Assembly (NCBI GenBank): GCA_023053685.1
Contig: JALIGW010000063.1
Span: 1 to 64,000 of the forward strand
DNA length: 64,000 nucleotides
Reading direction: 5' to 3'
Origin: Diadophis punctatus similis
Taxonomy: Eukaryota > Chordata > Lepidosauria > Squamata > Dipsadidae
The position numbers and the translations under genes were made by a program. Below are positions 21,561-33,039 of the stretch, one piece after another. Under the pieces are notes generated by a model. It did not search any database. It worked only from the letters and a program-made list of their open reading frames with translations, and was not told the DNA's origin. Positions within the stretch are counted from its first letter, which is position 1, and each line of letters starts with the position of its first letter.

Positions 21561-23259
21561 CTCTCAGGAGTCTGGACTTTGACCTGCTTCTTGTCTCAGT
21601 TTGGCTATGAGAATTTTCCCTGATTTAGTGCAGTCTATTGTGTGAATGGCATCCTTGCAGGAAGAAAAATGTCCCTGGTTATTTCAGTTACAAACTATTG
21701 TTCAGCTTGTCTCCACTAAATTCATGTACTTCAGAGTTCCAGTAATTCAGTGACCCATCAGCCAACAGATTCGACTTCAGAAAATAAACCATATTTAAAA
21801 GTTACAAATGTGAATGCAGCCATTGGTGAAGTGACCAGGCTAAGTGGATTCTACCGATAGGAACCAGACCAGTTTGGTGTAGTGATTAGGATACTATGTC
21901 CAACAAGGCTATTCAAATTACTTGTGCCCAACATGGCTACTCGGGTTGCTCTAAGTATTGCTGCCCAACCAGGCTTCATTCACACAATACTCATACACAC
22001 TCTCAACGCAGGTGATCAGGCTGCATTAAGAGTGGGCTGGGAAGAAGACTCAGGGTGTCTCCTGCTCCAACAAGAGTTGTCTCAAACTTCGGGGGTCTTG
22101 GTTCATAACTGTCTTCTCTTTATACCCCACTTGTTTATTCTGGATCCATGTGTATGGAACATATTGCCCTGGTCTTGTCAGGAACTTCACATTCTTACTC
22201 CCTGTTTCATGAATCCACTACGTTCCTTATGGCCACTAATACTCTACCTGATATCACCAACAATAAGTCATTCATACACGCACTCAGAATCTTTCCTTAT
22301 CGGTAGTACACACATTCCAGCAACATGAGTTTCCCAGTGAGTTCGTGAAAAGGCCAATTATGGTTGTATCACAGGCCCTCTATATTCATAACTTATGATT
22401 GTGATATATTCATAACATATAACATAAAATATGTAATAACAATACCACTAGATTATAAGTGGCCAATGCAATAAGGGAGGAAATATAAGAAGCTGTTAGC
22501 TCTCTTCCTGGCCTGGATGGGCCTGAATATGATAAGAGACCTGTGCTTGGTCAGATTCATTCTTAGTCTTTATCCCTCTGTGCTCTAGGCATCACTTATG
22601 TTTCAGTATATCTCTCTTACACAAAAAAGGACAAGCTCTCAGCTATTTTTTTAGCTAGGTTCAGCAACTGGTCTTCCTGGAAAGCAGGCACACTCCCGTG
22701 GAGCTTTCTTTCCATTTTAGAAGTAAAAGCCACTTCCGCTCTCTCAGGAATTTAGTCTGGTGACTTTTCTTGAATGGGTTTTAGTTCCCTCCAACCTCTA
22801 AGAAATAAAACAGCCCAAAGTGAATTACTTTAAAAAGCGTTGAAAAAGTTGAAAAAGCCACTCCCTGAGCTTGGGAATGATACCATGGTCAATGGTGTCC
22901 AAGGCCACAGAGAGGTCATGTAGGGCAAGAACGGATACACAAATCCCATCCCAATGTCAAGCCTGAATTCAATTGGGGGTGTGGGATTATTTGTATCCTT
23001 GAGCATTCTGACATGCATTCAGCTTGACATAGTTTGCAGCTGAAGGGGGGATGGAACCTTCAGTCAAAACAGAATTCCTGACCGTTGAGTCAGCCACATT
23101 CCAACCCCTGGCTAACAGGAGGCGAATGTTCTGCCCCAGCGTCGGGTCCAACCACAAATAAACACACACAAACTGTTTGAAACATAAACTGTTTACTACT
23201 AATAATGCCTTAGCAGCAGTGTCCTTTGAAAAGTTCTTTAAATCATAAAATACCGTATT
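21561..23259. other. Intergenic sequence with minor repeat pieces
   Basis: Mostly unrecognised. 21872-21900 ('ccagtttggtgtagtgatt') resembles the head of a tRNA-derived SINE. 22840-22935 on the minus strand encodes a scrap of L2 RT ('LDTIDHGIIPKL'). No gene is seen. Confidence 0.45.
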
Positions 23260-23345
23260 TTTCGGAGTATAGGACACACCAGAGTATCGGACGCACCTTA
23301 GTTTTGGGGGAGGAAAACAAGGAAAAAAGAAATTCTGCCTTTGCC
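23260..23345. mobile_element. Terminal piece of a DNA transposon (same family as 41016-42025)
   Basis: It begins TACCGTATTTTTCGG and continues 'gacgcaccttagttttgggggaggaaaac', which matches the reverse complement of the right end of the element at 41016-42025. The other end was not found nearby. Confidence 0.7.
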
Positions 23346-23986
23346 TACCACCATCAGGATCAGCGGGGTTCTCACTTCCACTCGGATTTTGATAACAAGT
23401 AGCACAGATTTTTTTATCTGTTTAAAACAAACTCTATCACCCTACTTTATCTGGAGTGAGTGAATGGGGTGGGGGATAATTTTCATGGGGGCAGAAGAGG
23501 GACTTGGCACTCCACTCCCGTGACGCCCCCATCTTCCTACCTATAGCCATAGGGGTTGAAAGCCTGCCATCTCGTAAACACGGTGAGTGGTCCAGGGAAG
23601 TGCAGAGGTCGTGAGTTGGTGGAGAAGCAGGCGCTGCGCAGGAGGTGTAAGGCAAGGCGGCTTGCAGCGTGTTTCAGGCAGAAGATCTGGCCAGGAGGAA
23701 AGAGAAGTCTGGGGGGGGATCTGCCCGGCAGCTTCTAGAAAAAGCAATATGAGGAACCGCCGCCACTGCCTAAGCCCTCTCCGTGCCCGGGAGCCAAGCC
23801 AAGCGGGAGCCCCAAAATCAAAACATCCCTCCTCTCCAGCCATCGCTGCCTATTTGCCCAATTCTCCGATGCAATTTGACAGCTATGTGCCCTTATGAAA
23901 ATGCGGGGACGGTGGTTTTCAGCTGGTTCCAAACACTGCCAAGACCGAAAATGCGAGGCTTGTTTTTGCCAATCCCCATTGACTGG

Positions 23987-24135
23987 AATGGGACGTTGTC
24001 TTCTTGCTGAACGTCCATTCTCGTAGGGTGGAGCTAGCCTCCAAGATTGGGAATGACACATTCTACAGCCAATTAGGACTGAGTCTGGAAACCTATAAAA
24101 GCTAAACCTGCCTGATACTCCCCCTCTTGAGACGA
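23987..24135. repeat. DIRS left inverted terminal repeat
   Basis: The outer tip 'gggacgttgtcttcttgctg' is followed by the shared inverted-repeat body that reappears reversed at 29848-29968. Confidence 0.85.
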
Positions 24136-24202
24136 AGTACCAGTCCAGACTCCCGTGTACTCCCTGTACAAATACCTCACCCTCACACAGGGCGGGACTT
24201 GG

Positions 24203-24295
24203 AGGCTAGCTCCACCCTACGAGAATGGACATTCAGCAAGAAGACAACGTCCCATTCTCCATAGTGGGTGGAGCTAGCCTCCAAGATTGGGACAT
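24203..24295. repeat. DIRS internal complementary region
   Basis: It reads, in order, the reverse complement of the left tip ('gacaacgtccc') and then the reverse complement of the right tip ('tctccatagtgggtggag'), meeting at about 24255. This is the circle-junction template arrangement described for DIRS1. Confidence 0.82.
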
Positions 24296-24312
24296 GCCAA
24301 AGTAGACCGTCC

Positions 24313-25794
24313 CTAGGGGGGCCCCTCATGCTCCAAAACGGAAACCCCTGGACGTACGGCCGCCAACAAAACCCGACGGCCAAAGTCCGCTTCCGCCGAA
24401 GCGAAGCTGTCCAGCTTATAATGTCTGATAAAAGCTGTCGGGGAAGCCCATGTGGCTGCTCGACACACCTCCTCGAGGGAGGCCGAGACGGACCACGCCG
24501 CAGAGGTTGCAGCGCTTCGCGTGGAGTGGGCCGTGATACGGTTCGGACACTGCAGTCCCTCCCCACGGTATGCCGACGATATAACGGCCCGTATCCAGCA
24601 TCCCACCACGGCCGAGGAAATCTTCCGCCCCTTCGATACCGAGGACACCCCGACGAATAGCGCTTCGGAGCGGCGGAAGCTGGCCGTGCGCTGAAGGTAA
24701 ATTTCCAACGCTCGCTTGACGTCGAGAGATGACAGGTCGCCCTCCGAATCCTGTGAGGATCCAGGGGAGAAGGCGGGGAGCACGATCTCCTGGGCACGGT
24801 GATAATGGGTGTTCACCTTGGGGATAAACGCCGGGTCCAAACGAAGGACAACCCTGTCAGGATAAAAATGGCACAGATCTGGGCGAGCCGAGAGGGCCGC
24901 CAGTTCCAAGATGCGGCGCGCCGAGGTGATGGCAACCAGAAATACCACCTTCTCCGACAACTGCTGAAGGGAAGCGGTCGCCAACGGTTCATACGGGGGC
25001 CTAGTCAGAGAGATGAGCACCGTATGAAGGTCCCAGGTAGGGAAGCGGTGAACCACCGGTGGTGAAATGTTGGATGCTGCCCGCAAGAAGCGGTGTATCA
25101 ATGGGTGATGGGCCAGAGGTTCTGACTCACTGCCTGACAGCACTGTTGATAGGGCGACCACCTGCCGCCTAAGGATGGCTGGCGCGAGGCCTCTGTCTAA
25201 GCCTGCCTGTAGGAACAGTAAGACCTGCATGACCGAGAGGTCCAAAGGGGAGACGGCCGCGGTGACGCACCAGTCGCAGAAAGCCCGCCAGGTGGAATTG
25301 TAAATACGCACTGTGGAGGCCCGGCGAGATAGTAGGAGGGTTCGGATGACCACCTCGGGGACTCCACGAACCATTAGAGTGCGCCGCTCAAGCGCCAGGC
25401 GGTCAGTTGGTACCAGTGCGGGTCCGGGTGCCGCACTGACCCCTGGGAGAGCGACGACTCTGTCGGAGGGATCCGCCAAGGTTGCTCGATGGAAAGGGAG
25501 CACAGGTCCGCGAACCAGGTCCTCCGCGGCCAATGGGGGGCCAGGAGGATGACTTCCGCCCGTTCCTGTAGGATCTTGCGGATCACCTGCGGGATGACTG
25601 ACAAGGGTGGGAAGGCATATAGGAGACCCTTCGGCCAGCGGCAGCGAAGGGCATCCACATCTTCCGCACCGTGAGTCCGGTAGCGGCAGAAGAAACGGGG
25701 CAGTTTCGCATTCTGCGGTGTCGCGAACAGGTCCATGAGGGGTTGTCCGAATCGGTTGGTCACTTCGCGGAACAGGTCGCAGTCGAGACTCCAC
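24313..25794 (-). CDS. DIRS tyrosine recombinase
   Basis: An open frame of 493 codons; the first part overlaps the RT ORF and the true start is unclear (the recombinase proper begins near residue 150). Catalytic residues are all present at about Arg294 ('SARRILEL'), His423-x-x-Arg426 ('AHSTRSAATSAA') and Tyr459 ('FIRHYKLD'). The enzyme would join the circular DNA intermediate to the target. It is open to its stop and looks intact, unlike the RT ORF upstream. Confidence 0.9.
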   Translation of the reverse strand: MESRLRPVPRSDQPIRTTPHGPVRDTAECETAPFLLPLPDSRCGRCGCPSLPLAEGSPICLPTLVSHPAGDPQDPTGTGGSHPPGPPLAAEDLVRGPVLPFHRATLADPSDRVVALPGVSAAPGPALVPTDRLALERRTLMVRGVPEVVIRTLLLSRRASTVRIYNSTWRAFCDWCVTAAVSPLDLSVMQVLLFLQAGLDRGLAPAILRRQVVALSTVLSGSESEPLAHHPLIHRFLRAASNISPPVVHRFPTWDLHTVLISLTRPPYEPLATASLQQLSEKVVFLVAITSARRILELAALSARPDLCHFYPDRVVLRLDPAFIPKVNTHYHRAQEIVLPAFSPGSSQDSEGDLSSLDVKRALEIYLQRTASFRRSEALFVGVSSVSKGRKISSAVVGCWIRAVISSAYRGEGLQCPNRITAHSTRSAATSAAWSVSASLEEVCRAATWASPTAFIRHYKLDSFASAEADFGRRVLLAAVRPGVSVLEHEGPP

Positions 25795-27170
25795 TCCGTG
25801 GAGTCCACCTCGTGCCTGCTGAGCCAGTCCGCCGTGTGGTTGGAGGCCCCAGATATGTGCTCAGCCTTGAGGGACGCGAGATGTCGTTCGGCCCAGATCC
25901 CAAGCGATTTCGCCTCCGTCATCAGTAGGCGAGAAACCGTGCCCCCCTGCCGGTTGATGTGCGCCTTTGCCGTCACATTGTCGGTCAGCAGGAGCACATG
26001 CCGGCCGGACAGGAAGGGCAGAAACTCCTGGAGGGCGAGAAACGCCGCCCGTAGCTCCAGGAGGTTGATACTGAGATGCGTCTCTGTTTCGGACCAAGTG
26101 CCCTGGGCCACGCTCGGCCCGGAGTGAGCCCCCCATCCCCGAAGGCTGGCATCGGTGGTCACCATCAGGTGGCGAGGCTCGTGGAACTCGGTACCCCTGG
26201 AGAGCGCCCCGGACCGCCACCAGAGGAGGGAGTCTCGAACCGACGGAGGGAGTCGGACCTTCGATGGCGAGGCGCTGCGGTTGGTTCGCTGAAACGGCAA
26301 GAGAAACCATTGGAGCTCCCTAGAATGTAATTGAGCCCAAGGGGTGACATGGATAGCTGATATCATCTTGCCCAACAACGAGGATAAGGTGCTCAGGGGG
26401 ACCATGTCCAGCCGGAGCACTTGTCCTGCGAGGTCGGACAGACTGGCCTGCCGTTCCTGGGACAGATAGACTTTGCCCTCCCGGGAATCAATGGTAGTGC
26501 CCAGGTGAATGATTCTGTGGGAGGGGTCCAGTTGGCTCTTCTCCAGGTTTACCGAGAACCCATGCGAGCGAAGAGCCTCCAGGGTCATGTTGACATCTAG
26601 AGAAGCCTGCTCGACCGTGGACGACTGGATGAGAATGTCGTCTAGATAGCACTGGAGGCGAATGGGAACGGCCCGTAGGTGCGCCGCTAATGCTGCTAAA
26701 ACCTTTGTAAACACCCTGGGGGCCGAGGACAGGCCGAAGGGTAGTGCCGCATACTGATAGTGTTCGTCCAGATAGCAAAATCAAAGGTATTGCTGGTGGG
26801 CGGGAAGGATCGGCACGTGGAGGTAGGCCTCCGTGAGATCAATTGATGTCATGAGATCGCCCGGACGAACGCTGGTAAGTATAGACTGCAAGGTAGTCAT
26901 TTTAAACTTTTTGTAACGCAAGTATTTATTTAACCGCTTAAGATCGAGCACCGCTCTCCAGCCCCCTGATGACTTCTGAACTAGAAACAGGATCGAATAA
27001 AACCCCCGGCCCTGCTGGTCTACTGGCACCCTGGTGATTGCGTCGATATTGAGGAGGTGCTTGATAGCAGCCAGCATGAGCGACCGCTTATGGGGATTGG
27101 ACGAGCGGGGACACCTCAGGAAGAAACTTGGAGGGGTAGATATGAGGTCTAAAGTAAGACCGGAGCTCAC
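25374..27170 (-). pseudogene. DIRS reverse transcriptase, RNase H and methyltransferase-like ORF with one internal TGA
   Basis: One frame of 599 codons interrupted once, by TGA at 26778-26780, between 'PILPAHQQYL' and 'FCYLDEHYQYA'. The RT has 'VLDLKRLNKYL', 'SIDLTEAYLHVPI', 'LPFGLSSAPRVFTK' and catalytic YLDD. RNase H has 'TTDASLRGWGAH', 'LLELRA', 'LLTDN' and 'NHTADWLSR'. The following block 'LMDLFATPQNAKLPRF' and 'LLYAFPPL' matches the methyltransferase-like domain reported in DIRS elements. Coding resemblance extends upstream to about 27250, overlapping gag. The stop fits decay at a CpG in an arginine codon; read-through cannot be excluded. Confidence 0.88.
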
Positions 27171-27317
27171 GGTCTCACGGACCCACTGATCGGTTGAGAT
27201 GTCCTCCCATCGCCTAGCGAAAAAACGTAGGCGGCCCCCAATGGGAGGACCGTTGTCGCCTATTTGTAGCGGCGGTAGGGGCGAGCGACGCTGCTCCGAA
27301 AAGGGCGTTTGTTGGAA

Positions 27318-28895
27318 TTATCCGCCCGGCGCCTGTCTGGGCCCTGGCCCTGCCGCCCCCCCCCCCGACTGCTGCCTGCCCTGATTATAGGAAGGCTGCC
27401 GGTAAGGGCGCCTGGGGAAGGTGGAGGAGGTGGAAGGGGCTGCGGAAGCGGCCTTATTCTGCGCCTTACGGGTGGCGTTCGGCAGCACCTTCCTCTTATC
27501 CTTTGACTCCACTAGGTAGGGGTCTAGGGCATCTCCGAACAAGGACTGACCCTTCACAGGGGCCACTGCCAGCCGCCATTTGTGACGGCAGTCCGCCGGC
27601 CAGTTGCGTAACCAGTGCATCCTTCGAGCGACGACGGTGGATCCCATTGCCCGGGCCGCAAATCTGGATGCCTGGAGAGTGGCGTCGGACGTGAACTGGC
27701 TGGCCGCGATCAGCTTGTTGATGTCCTGTCTGGTTCTGGTATCTGCATCCGGGAGGCGCTCCTGCAGGCTCTTCAGCCAGCGGATCGATGTCCTGCAGAA
27801 GAACGATGCCGTGGACGAAGCTCTGATGGCCCAGGCAGCTGACTGATGGGCCCTCTGCAGGGCCTGTTCCGTACGCCGATCTTCTGGGCGTAGGAGTTCC
27901 TCCGAATCTCCCGGCATTTGGGCGGAGGTGTATAGGGCCTTAATCGGCGGATCAACCGGAGGGAGGGGAAGGTGCTGCGCAAGGGCCTGATCCACATTGT
28001 AGTAGCGTTTGTCCACTGTGGTGGGCACCGCACCAGCCGATGGGGCTTGCCACTGCTTCAAGACGGAATCCACGAACAGGCGAGGGGTTGGAATAACCTC
28101 AGCTTGGGAGGTGGTCTCCTCGAACAAGGGGTCCACCTCCTCCTCCTCGGTCGGCTTGGTCGAGGCTGAGGATACCTTGGCCGTGGACTTGGCCTTGTGG
28201 AGCAGGGATTTGAAAAGACCCGGATTGAATAGGCCCGTTGACACCGGCATTTCAGGTGCCATGTCCTCATCAGCTGAGAGATCTAATTCCGGCTCCACGT
28301 CCTCAGGGTCACGGAGTGAGCCTGTGGTGTCTAACAGCGCCTCCTCCCCCCCGGCCGGGCGGTCGGACTCGGCGTTGGGAGCCGAAGTCATGGCCCGTGA
28401 TGGGGCCTTGGGGGTGGAGGAAGGTGAGGACGAGGTGGAGGCCTTCTTGAGCCCCGCCTCTATCCCCTTCTGAATGGCGAATTGAATTAGCGCTTGGACC
28501 TCAGGGCTCTGGAATTGAGCCACGGCTGTTGCAGAGGGAGAAGCATGTTCCGTGCTGAGCCGTGGTCTGTGGTCTTCCCAGACATCTCCCTCCCCTAGAC
28601 ATAAATCGGGGTTATCTAGGGACAGGACCCCCGAGGAGTGTCTGGAATGGCCAGAGGAGGGCGGTCCGGCTGGCTTGGCCGGTGGCGGTCCAGCACTCCC
28701 GCTGGAGGAGGGGGTGGGTTCCGGGACCGGAGTGGGGGTGCGGTCCTTGGGCTTCTCCGGGGTCTTGCGTCTTTCCTCCCCCCCTTGTCTAGCTGGACGT
28801 GTGCCCTTGTCAGATGCCGAATGGCGGGGGGGAACGGCCCCTGCTGGATCCCAGACGCAGGGGTGAGCGGTCCCTGCTGGGGGAGCCCCTGGCAC
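27318..28895 (-). CDS. DIRS gag-like protein
   Basis: 525 codons, open. The N-terminal half is Pro/Ser/Glu-rich and of low complexity. The C-terminal half contains 'WLRNWPADCRHKWRLAVAPV' and 'GQSLFGDALDPYLVESKDKR', close to the gag-like ORF of DIRS elements, followed by a basic Arg/Pro/Gly/Gln tail. It is presumably the particle or RNA-binding protein. The start codon (28895) is uncertain; an ATG nearer 28970 is also possible. Confidence 0.82.
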   Translation of the reverse strand: MPGAPPAGTAHPCVWDPAGAVPPRHSASDKGTRPARQGGEERRKTPEKPKDRTPTPVPEPTPSSSGSAGPPPAKPAGPPSSGHSRHSSGVLSLDNPDLCLGEGDVWEDHRPRLSTEHASPSATAVAQFQSPEVQALIQFAIQKGIEAGLKKASTSSSPSSTPKAPSRAMTSAPNAESDRPAGGEEALLDTTGSLRDPEDVEPELDLSADEDMAPEMPVSTGLFNPGLFKSLLHKAKSTAKVSSASTKPTEEEEVDPLFEETTSQAEVIPTPRLFVDSVLKQWQAPSAGAVPTTVDKRYYNVDQALAQHLPLPPVDPPIKALYTSAQMPGDSEELLRPEDRRTEQALQRAHQSAAWAIRASSTASFFCRTSIRWLKSLQERLPDADTRTRQDINKLIAASQFTSDATLQASRFAARAMGSTVVARRMHWLRNWPADCRHKWRLAVAPVKGQSLFGDALDPYLVESKDKRKVLPNATRKAQNKAASAAPSTSSTFPRRPYRQPSYNQGRQQSGGGAAGPGPRQAPGG

Positions 28896-28969
28896 GCCCC
28901 TGTTGGTTTCTGGCCTCCTTGGAGGTCTTGGAGCTGCTCTTAGATGCCTTGGCCTGTTTGTCAGCCATG

Positions 28970-29847
28970 GCTTATGAGCAGGAAAGGAAGATTAGCGTGC
29001 TTGTCAACAAAACTGAAGGGTGTGTGTGCGAAGCGGCAAACACTGCTTTATGCAGATGCTGCTCGTTTAGATTTCGCTAGGAGGCTCGACGACGGAAGAC
29101 TCTGGTCGATTCCAAAAGCTGGGAGCGATCAGCGGCTTAAAGCTAGCCCCGGCGGCTTTGCGGCTTTAGATGCGGCGCGCCCGAACTGCGAGGCCTCTGT
29201 CCTTGACGATCCGGCTCCAACAGCGGCTGCGCGAAAAACCGGCGGGAAACCGAGAGGCGGCTTCGAGGTAGGTAGCAACAGATGACGTCACTTGCTCTGA
29301 CTGCGGCTGCGCGCGCGCTCAGACGAGGGCGGGGGCCGGAGCGAATCGGCGGTTGAAAGCTGGAGGCTCGACAGGATATTAGGCCGCGATCTAGCGATGT
29401 CAGTAGCCGCCCCAGTCGTCCGTCCAGAGGGTCGCTGGCAGGCCGCCGGACGCTTCCCTAGTGCGGCTCAGGGGCGCAGGGCCCTTACAGTCTGCACAGC
29501 ACAAGAGAGCAGGGAGGAGTGCTCAAGCGCTGGGCTTCTGCGCTAAACCGCCAACGATCTGATGACAGGGTGCTCTCACAAGTGGTCGTGGCACAGGCCA
29601 CCCAGGCCTAGTCGCTCAAGCGCTAGGCTTCTGCGACAATTCACTGTTCCAAGGGCAGGCCAGGCCACCAGGGAAGGGAAGTTAAAGCACACCCCAGTAC
29701 TTTGACAGCTATGAGAATTCTCTCCTTGCTGTCACCTCACACACCCAGATGAGAAGCGTGTGGACAAGCACTCACGTGTAACCGTTGATAGATGTAGAAA
29801 GCTGAAGAAAAGACACAGAATTAGGGAGACACAAGTCCTTGACTAAG
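28970..29847. other. DIRS 5' untranslated region, GC-rich
   Basis: Between gag and the right inverted repeat. GC-rich with many CpGs (for example 29080-29480). Plus-strand open stretches here are not convincing genes. It probably contains the element's promoter. Confidence 0.55.
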
Positions 29848-29970
29848 ACTGAGTCGAAAGAGGGGGAAGTATCAGGCAGGTTTAGCTTTTATAGGTTTCC
29901 AGACTCAGTCCTAATTGGCTGTAGAATGTGTCATTCCCAATCTTGGAGGCTAGCTCCACCCACTATGGAG
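29848..29970. repeat. DIRS right inverted terminal repeat
   Basis: The reverse complement of the left repeat, ending 'ccacccactatggagaa' at about 29970. Confidence 0.85.
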
Positions 29971-31820
29971 AACAGCATGTTTCAGGCGGCGGATCTGATT
30001 AGGAGGAAAGAGAAGTCTGCTTAGAAGGAGGAGGAGGCCACGCGGCTCTTCAATGTGCATCGGGGAATCAAGGGAATTGAGGAGGAAAGCATTTTCCGGT
30101 GACAGCACTGGATGGAACTGGCCACCGCCTGAAACGCGATGCACTTTTTTTGCCTCTGCACGCCCCGTTTTTGGAATTGGGAAGGGGACCATGGGTCTGC
30201 TGCCCGAAAACACTTTCCTCCCCCAAAACATGGCATTTCGAACCATATTTTTCCTTGGTTCTTTCCCCTCTTTTCTTTCTTCCCTGCAGGACTAAGGTCC
30301 CTGTCAAAGTGGTGGGGGTGCATGTTAGGTCTTCCATCATCAGCTTGCTGTCTCGTTGCAATCCTGTCCTTAAAGGATTGGGGGAGGGAGGGGGACAGAT
30401 GGGCAATAAACCTGTATGCTTCTATGGTGGGAATTTGAGAAGAGGGAATGACGATCGAAGGAGTGCAAAGCAGTTTGGAACCAGTTTGTACCATGAATCA
30501 ATCAATCACTAAAGATGGATCAAAATCAATAACAGCAAAATATCTAGTTAGTTGAGATAGTTGGGGCCATCTGGATCTCCAGGGAGACTCTTCCACAAGG
30601 CAGGGGATGCCATAGAGAAGGGATGCTTTCTGTGTCCAACTGGATGAAATGGTTCCATAGAGGGGATGCCAAGAATCTCCCAGTGCTAGGCCTGCCAAGG
30701 GCCATATTGGATGCAAAAAAGTTATTGACTCCATTTCCCGATGGATACTTCACACACATTTAACCAAGGACTATAGAGTATCAAAGAAATTAGACAAGTT
30801 TTATAGGTGGTGGGTTTTGTTAGGTTTACTTGCCTAGATCAGTTGAATAGGTTTCATATGTTTTATATCTACAAATGTTATGCTATCCTAATTTTATGTA
30901 TTTATTGATCTATCTCTAAACATGTAGATATTTTGCTGTATTTTCTCTCTCTCTTTACACACTGTTTTCCCAACCACCATCATCTTCTGGTTTATTCTGT
31001 GATTTAGTTCCACCTTTACAAACAAATAATGGCTTTTCTCCAGTGGGAAAAAAAATCTACTTTTTTAAAAATTGAAATGTCGTAACAGTAGAACCCAAAG
31101 ACAAACTTTTGATGACTATAATGAATAAAATTGATTTTCAGGGATTTTGTTCTGCTTTGGGACATTGTAAGAGAGAAGAATGCCATAGGAACAAAAACAG
31201 CCACTCATCTCTTAACAAAGGCAAACCAGAATCATCTGTATCCATACTGAAGAGTGACATTTCAGACTCATGCTAAAATTCTCTCTAGAGACTGGAATGT
31301 ATCAAGAGATTTTCTAAGGGAAGTTTGGGTGAAAATTCTGCTGTCTCAATCCTAGGATCATTTTCAGAGTTTCACCCCACTTGTGACTCCTCCCATTGGG
31401 CCCCTGCTTGTTGACTCACTCAGAGTTTAGAGAGATGATGTCTCTCCTTGTGGCCATTATGCAAATCATAGTGATTTATTTCTTCTCCTGGTGCTAAATC
31501 TCAAAAGACATTTTGGATTGCTTTCAATTATCACACAAACACAGCCATAACATGCTTCCACTCTGATATCCTATCAACGCCTTCTTGGCTAATCTCTTTG
31601 CACTGGAAGATCTTGGGGGCATAAATGGCCCTGGAGAAATAGAGAACCTTGAAAGCTTTTATGACAGGCAGGGGATGCAAATGTGAAGGCTTGTATGGAC
31701 TCTGTCTGCATTAGGAAACCTCTGGAGCATCTGTCTTGGAAGAGGGCTTTGGATCCTTCCCCCTCTTCCTATCACTGTGTCTTCAAAGCAAGGCTGGAGA
31801 CTCCATCAGGAGCAGATGTG
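29971..31820. other. Intergenic region between DIRS and V2R locus C
   Basis: 29975-30018 repeats, with changes, a stretch at 23667-23712 ('gtttcaggc..', 'aggaggaaagagaagtct') on the other side of the DIRS element. 30548-30650 on the minus strand resembles an L2 C-terminus ('PFSMASPALWKSLP'). The remainder to 31820 shows no gene and should contain the promoter of locus C. Confidence 0.5.
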
Positions 31821-32026
31821 ATGGTGCTGCTTCTGCTGCTTCTGCTGCCCCAGGAAGTTCTGGGAAGACTCAGAGCCAAATGTCTCCTGACTCTGAAGAG
31901 GGACGAGGTACAGCCAGAAAACTATGACAAGCCAGGAGAGTTTCTCATTGGTGGCATTGTCTCTGCAACGAGGATGTTTCTTCTTCCATTAACCTTCAAC
32001 AAATCTCCCTTGACTGAAATTTCTCA
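31821..32026 (+). pseudogene. V2R locus C exon 1
   Basis: MVLLLLLLLPQEVLG is a signal peptide, followed by 'KCLLTLKRDE' and 'YDKPGEFLIGGIVS'. 206 bases, phase 2, donor GTATGT. The ATG is chosen by alignment with exon 1 of loci A and B. Confidence 0.85.
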
Positions 32027-33039
32027 GTATGTCAAATTTCGTGCACTGAATTAGAGCCTCTCCATTCCACCCTGAGTTCTAAAGTTCCAGCCGCCTCTCT
32101 TACAATGAATGATCTCTTTGATCTGCTAGTTCTTCTCTCTTTCTGTCTCATTTCATCCTTGGTTTATACTTTTCAGCTGATGAACCTGCTTTGAAATTCT
32201 CAAATAAATAACCAGTAAATGTTTTCTATTTTTCTTGATTTTGAAGAAGAAGCATCTGCTTTTCGTGACACCCTCTTAGCAGAGTTTCATGCCCAGTAAG
32301 GTCATTGTGCCTAATAAGGTCATCAGCATGGGTAGAAAAATGCAGAAAGGTTGACTTTTTCTCTGAAGTAAAAATGAGATATTCTCAATTTTATTCTCTA
32401 CCACCAATTAAATTAATGGATCCCTGTTCAGAATGGACTTTTCTTAAATGCTTGGATCCCATTTCAGAATGCCAGCATCTTAATCATGGAAAGAATTAAA
32501 TGTCAATTAAGTCTCTATCGTGAACATGTGGGCCATATAAACGCCTCCAGCAATTGAGCACTTACTCCATTTGTTAACACTCATAGTTGCTCATTTTTTC
32601 TGTCCTTGTGTGCGTCCTGTCCAATTGTCGCACTTCCAATTATTAATTATTGGAGAAGATAAATAGGCAAAGGGACAGAAAGAGATTGAAAGTCAGTCTG
32701 AAATCTCAATACAACAGCAAGAATAAGGACAATGTGAAGAACAAGCCAAAACTGAATTTTAAACTGAATTATGTACAAATGATGAACATGTAATAACAAA
32801 AATGTATGAACAGGTTCAATTGGAATGTCTGAATTCACTATTAAATAAAGATGCAGAGAATTTGAGTAATTGGTATTCCGTTTACACTCTGTCATGGGAT
32901 TAAGAGAATTTTTTTGAAATAAAATGATGTATTCTTGGTAAAGGACATCAGATAAATTATCAAAGATGTGTAAACGTATTTCAACCAATGCAGGAATTGT
33001 GAAAAGCATTGGGAAACAGTTTATCATTCAGAGTGGACT

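Larger units (their letters stand above)
23987..29970 (-). mobile_element. DIRS-type tyrosine-recombinase retrotransposon
   Basis: A GC-rich block with gag, RT-RNase H-methyltransferase-like and tyrosine-recombinase ORFs on the minus strand. Its ends are inverted repeats: about 24023-24135 on the left is the reverse complement of about 29848-29968 on the right ('gggtggagctagcctccaag', 'gactgagtctggaaacctat'). Next to the left end, 24203-24295 holds reverse copies of both outer tips joined together, the internal complementary region that DIRS elements use to restore their ends through a circle. DIRS elements use a tyrosine recombinase rather than a DDE integrase and make no target duplication. 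The boundaries are good to a few bases. Confidence 0.92.

Noticed and set aside
24268..29285. Many plus-strand open frames across the GC-rich block
   Set aside because: They oppose the DIRS gag, RT and recombinase ORFs, which have recognisable motifs; few stops are expected in GC-rich antisense.
23260..30260. One large DNA transposon containing the DIRS element
   Set aside because: Only the left terminal sequence (23260) is clear; no matching inverted end was found on the right.
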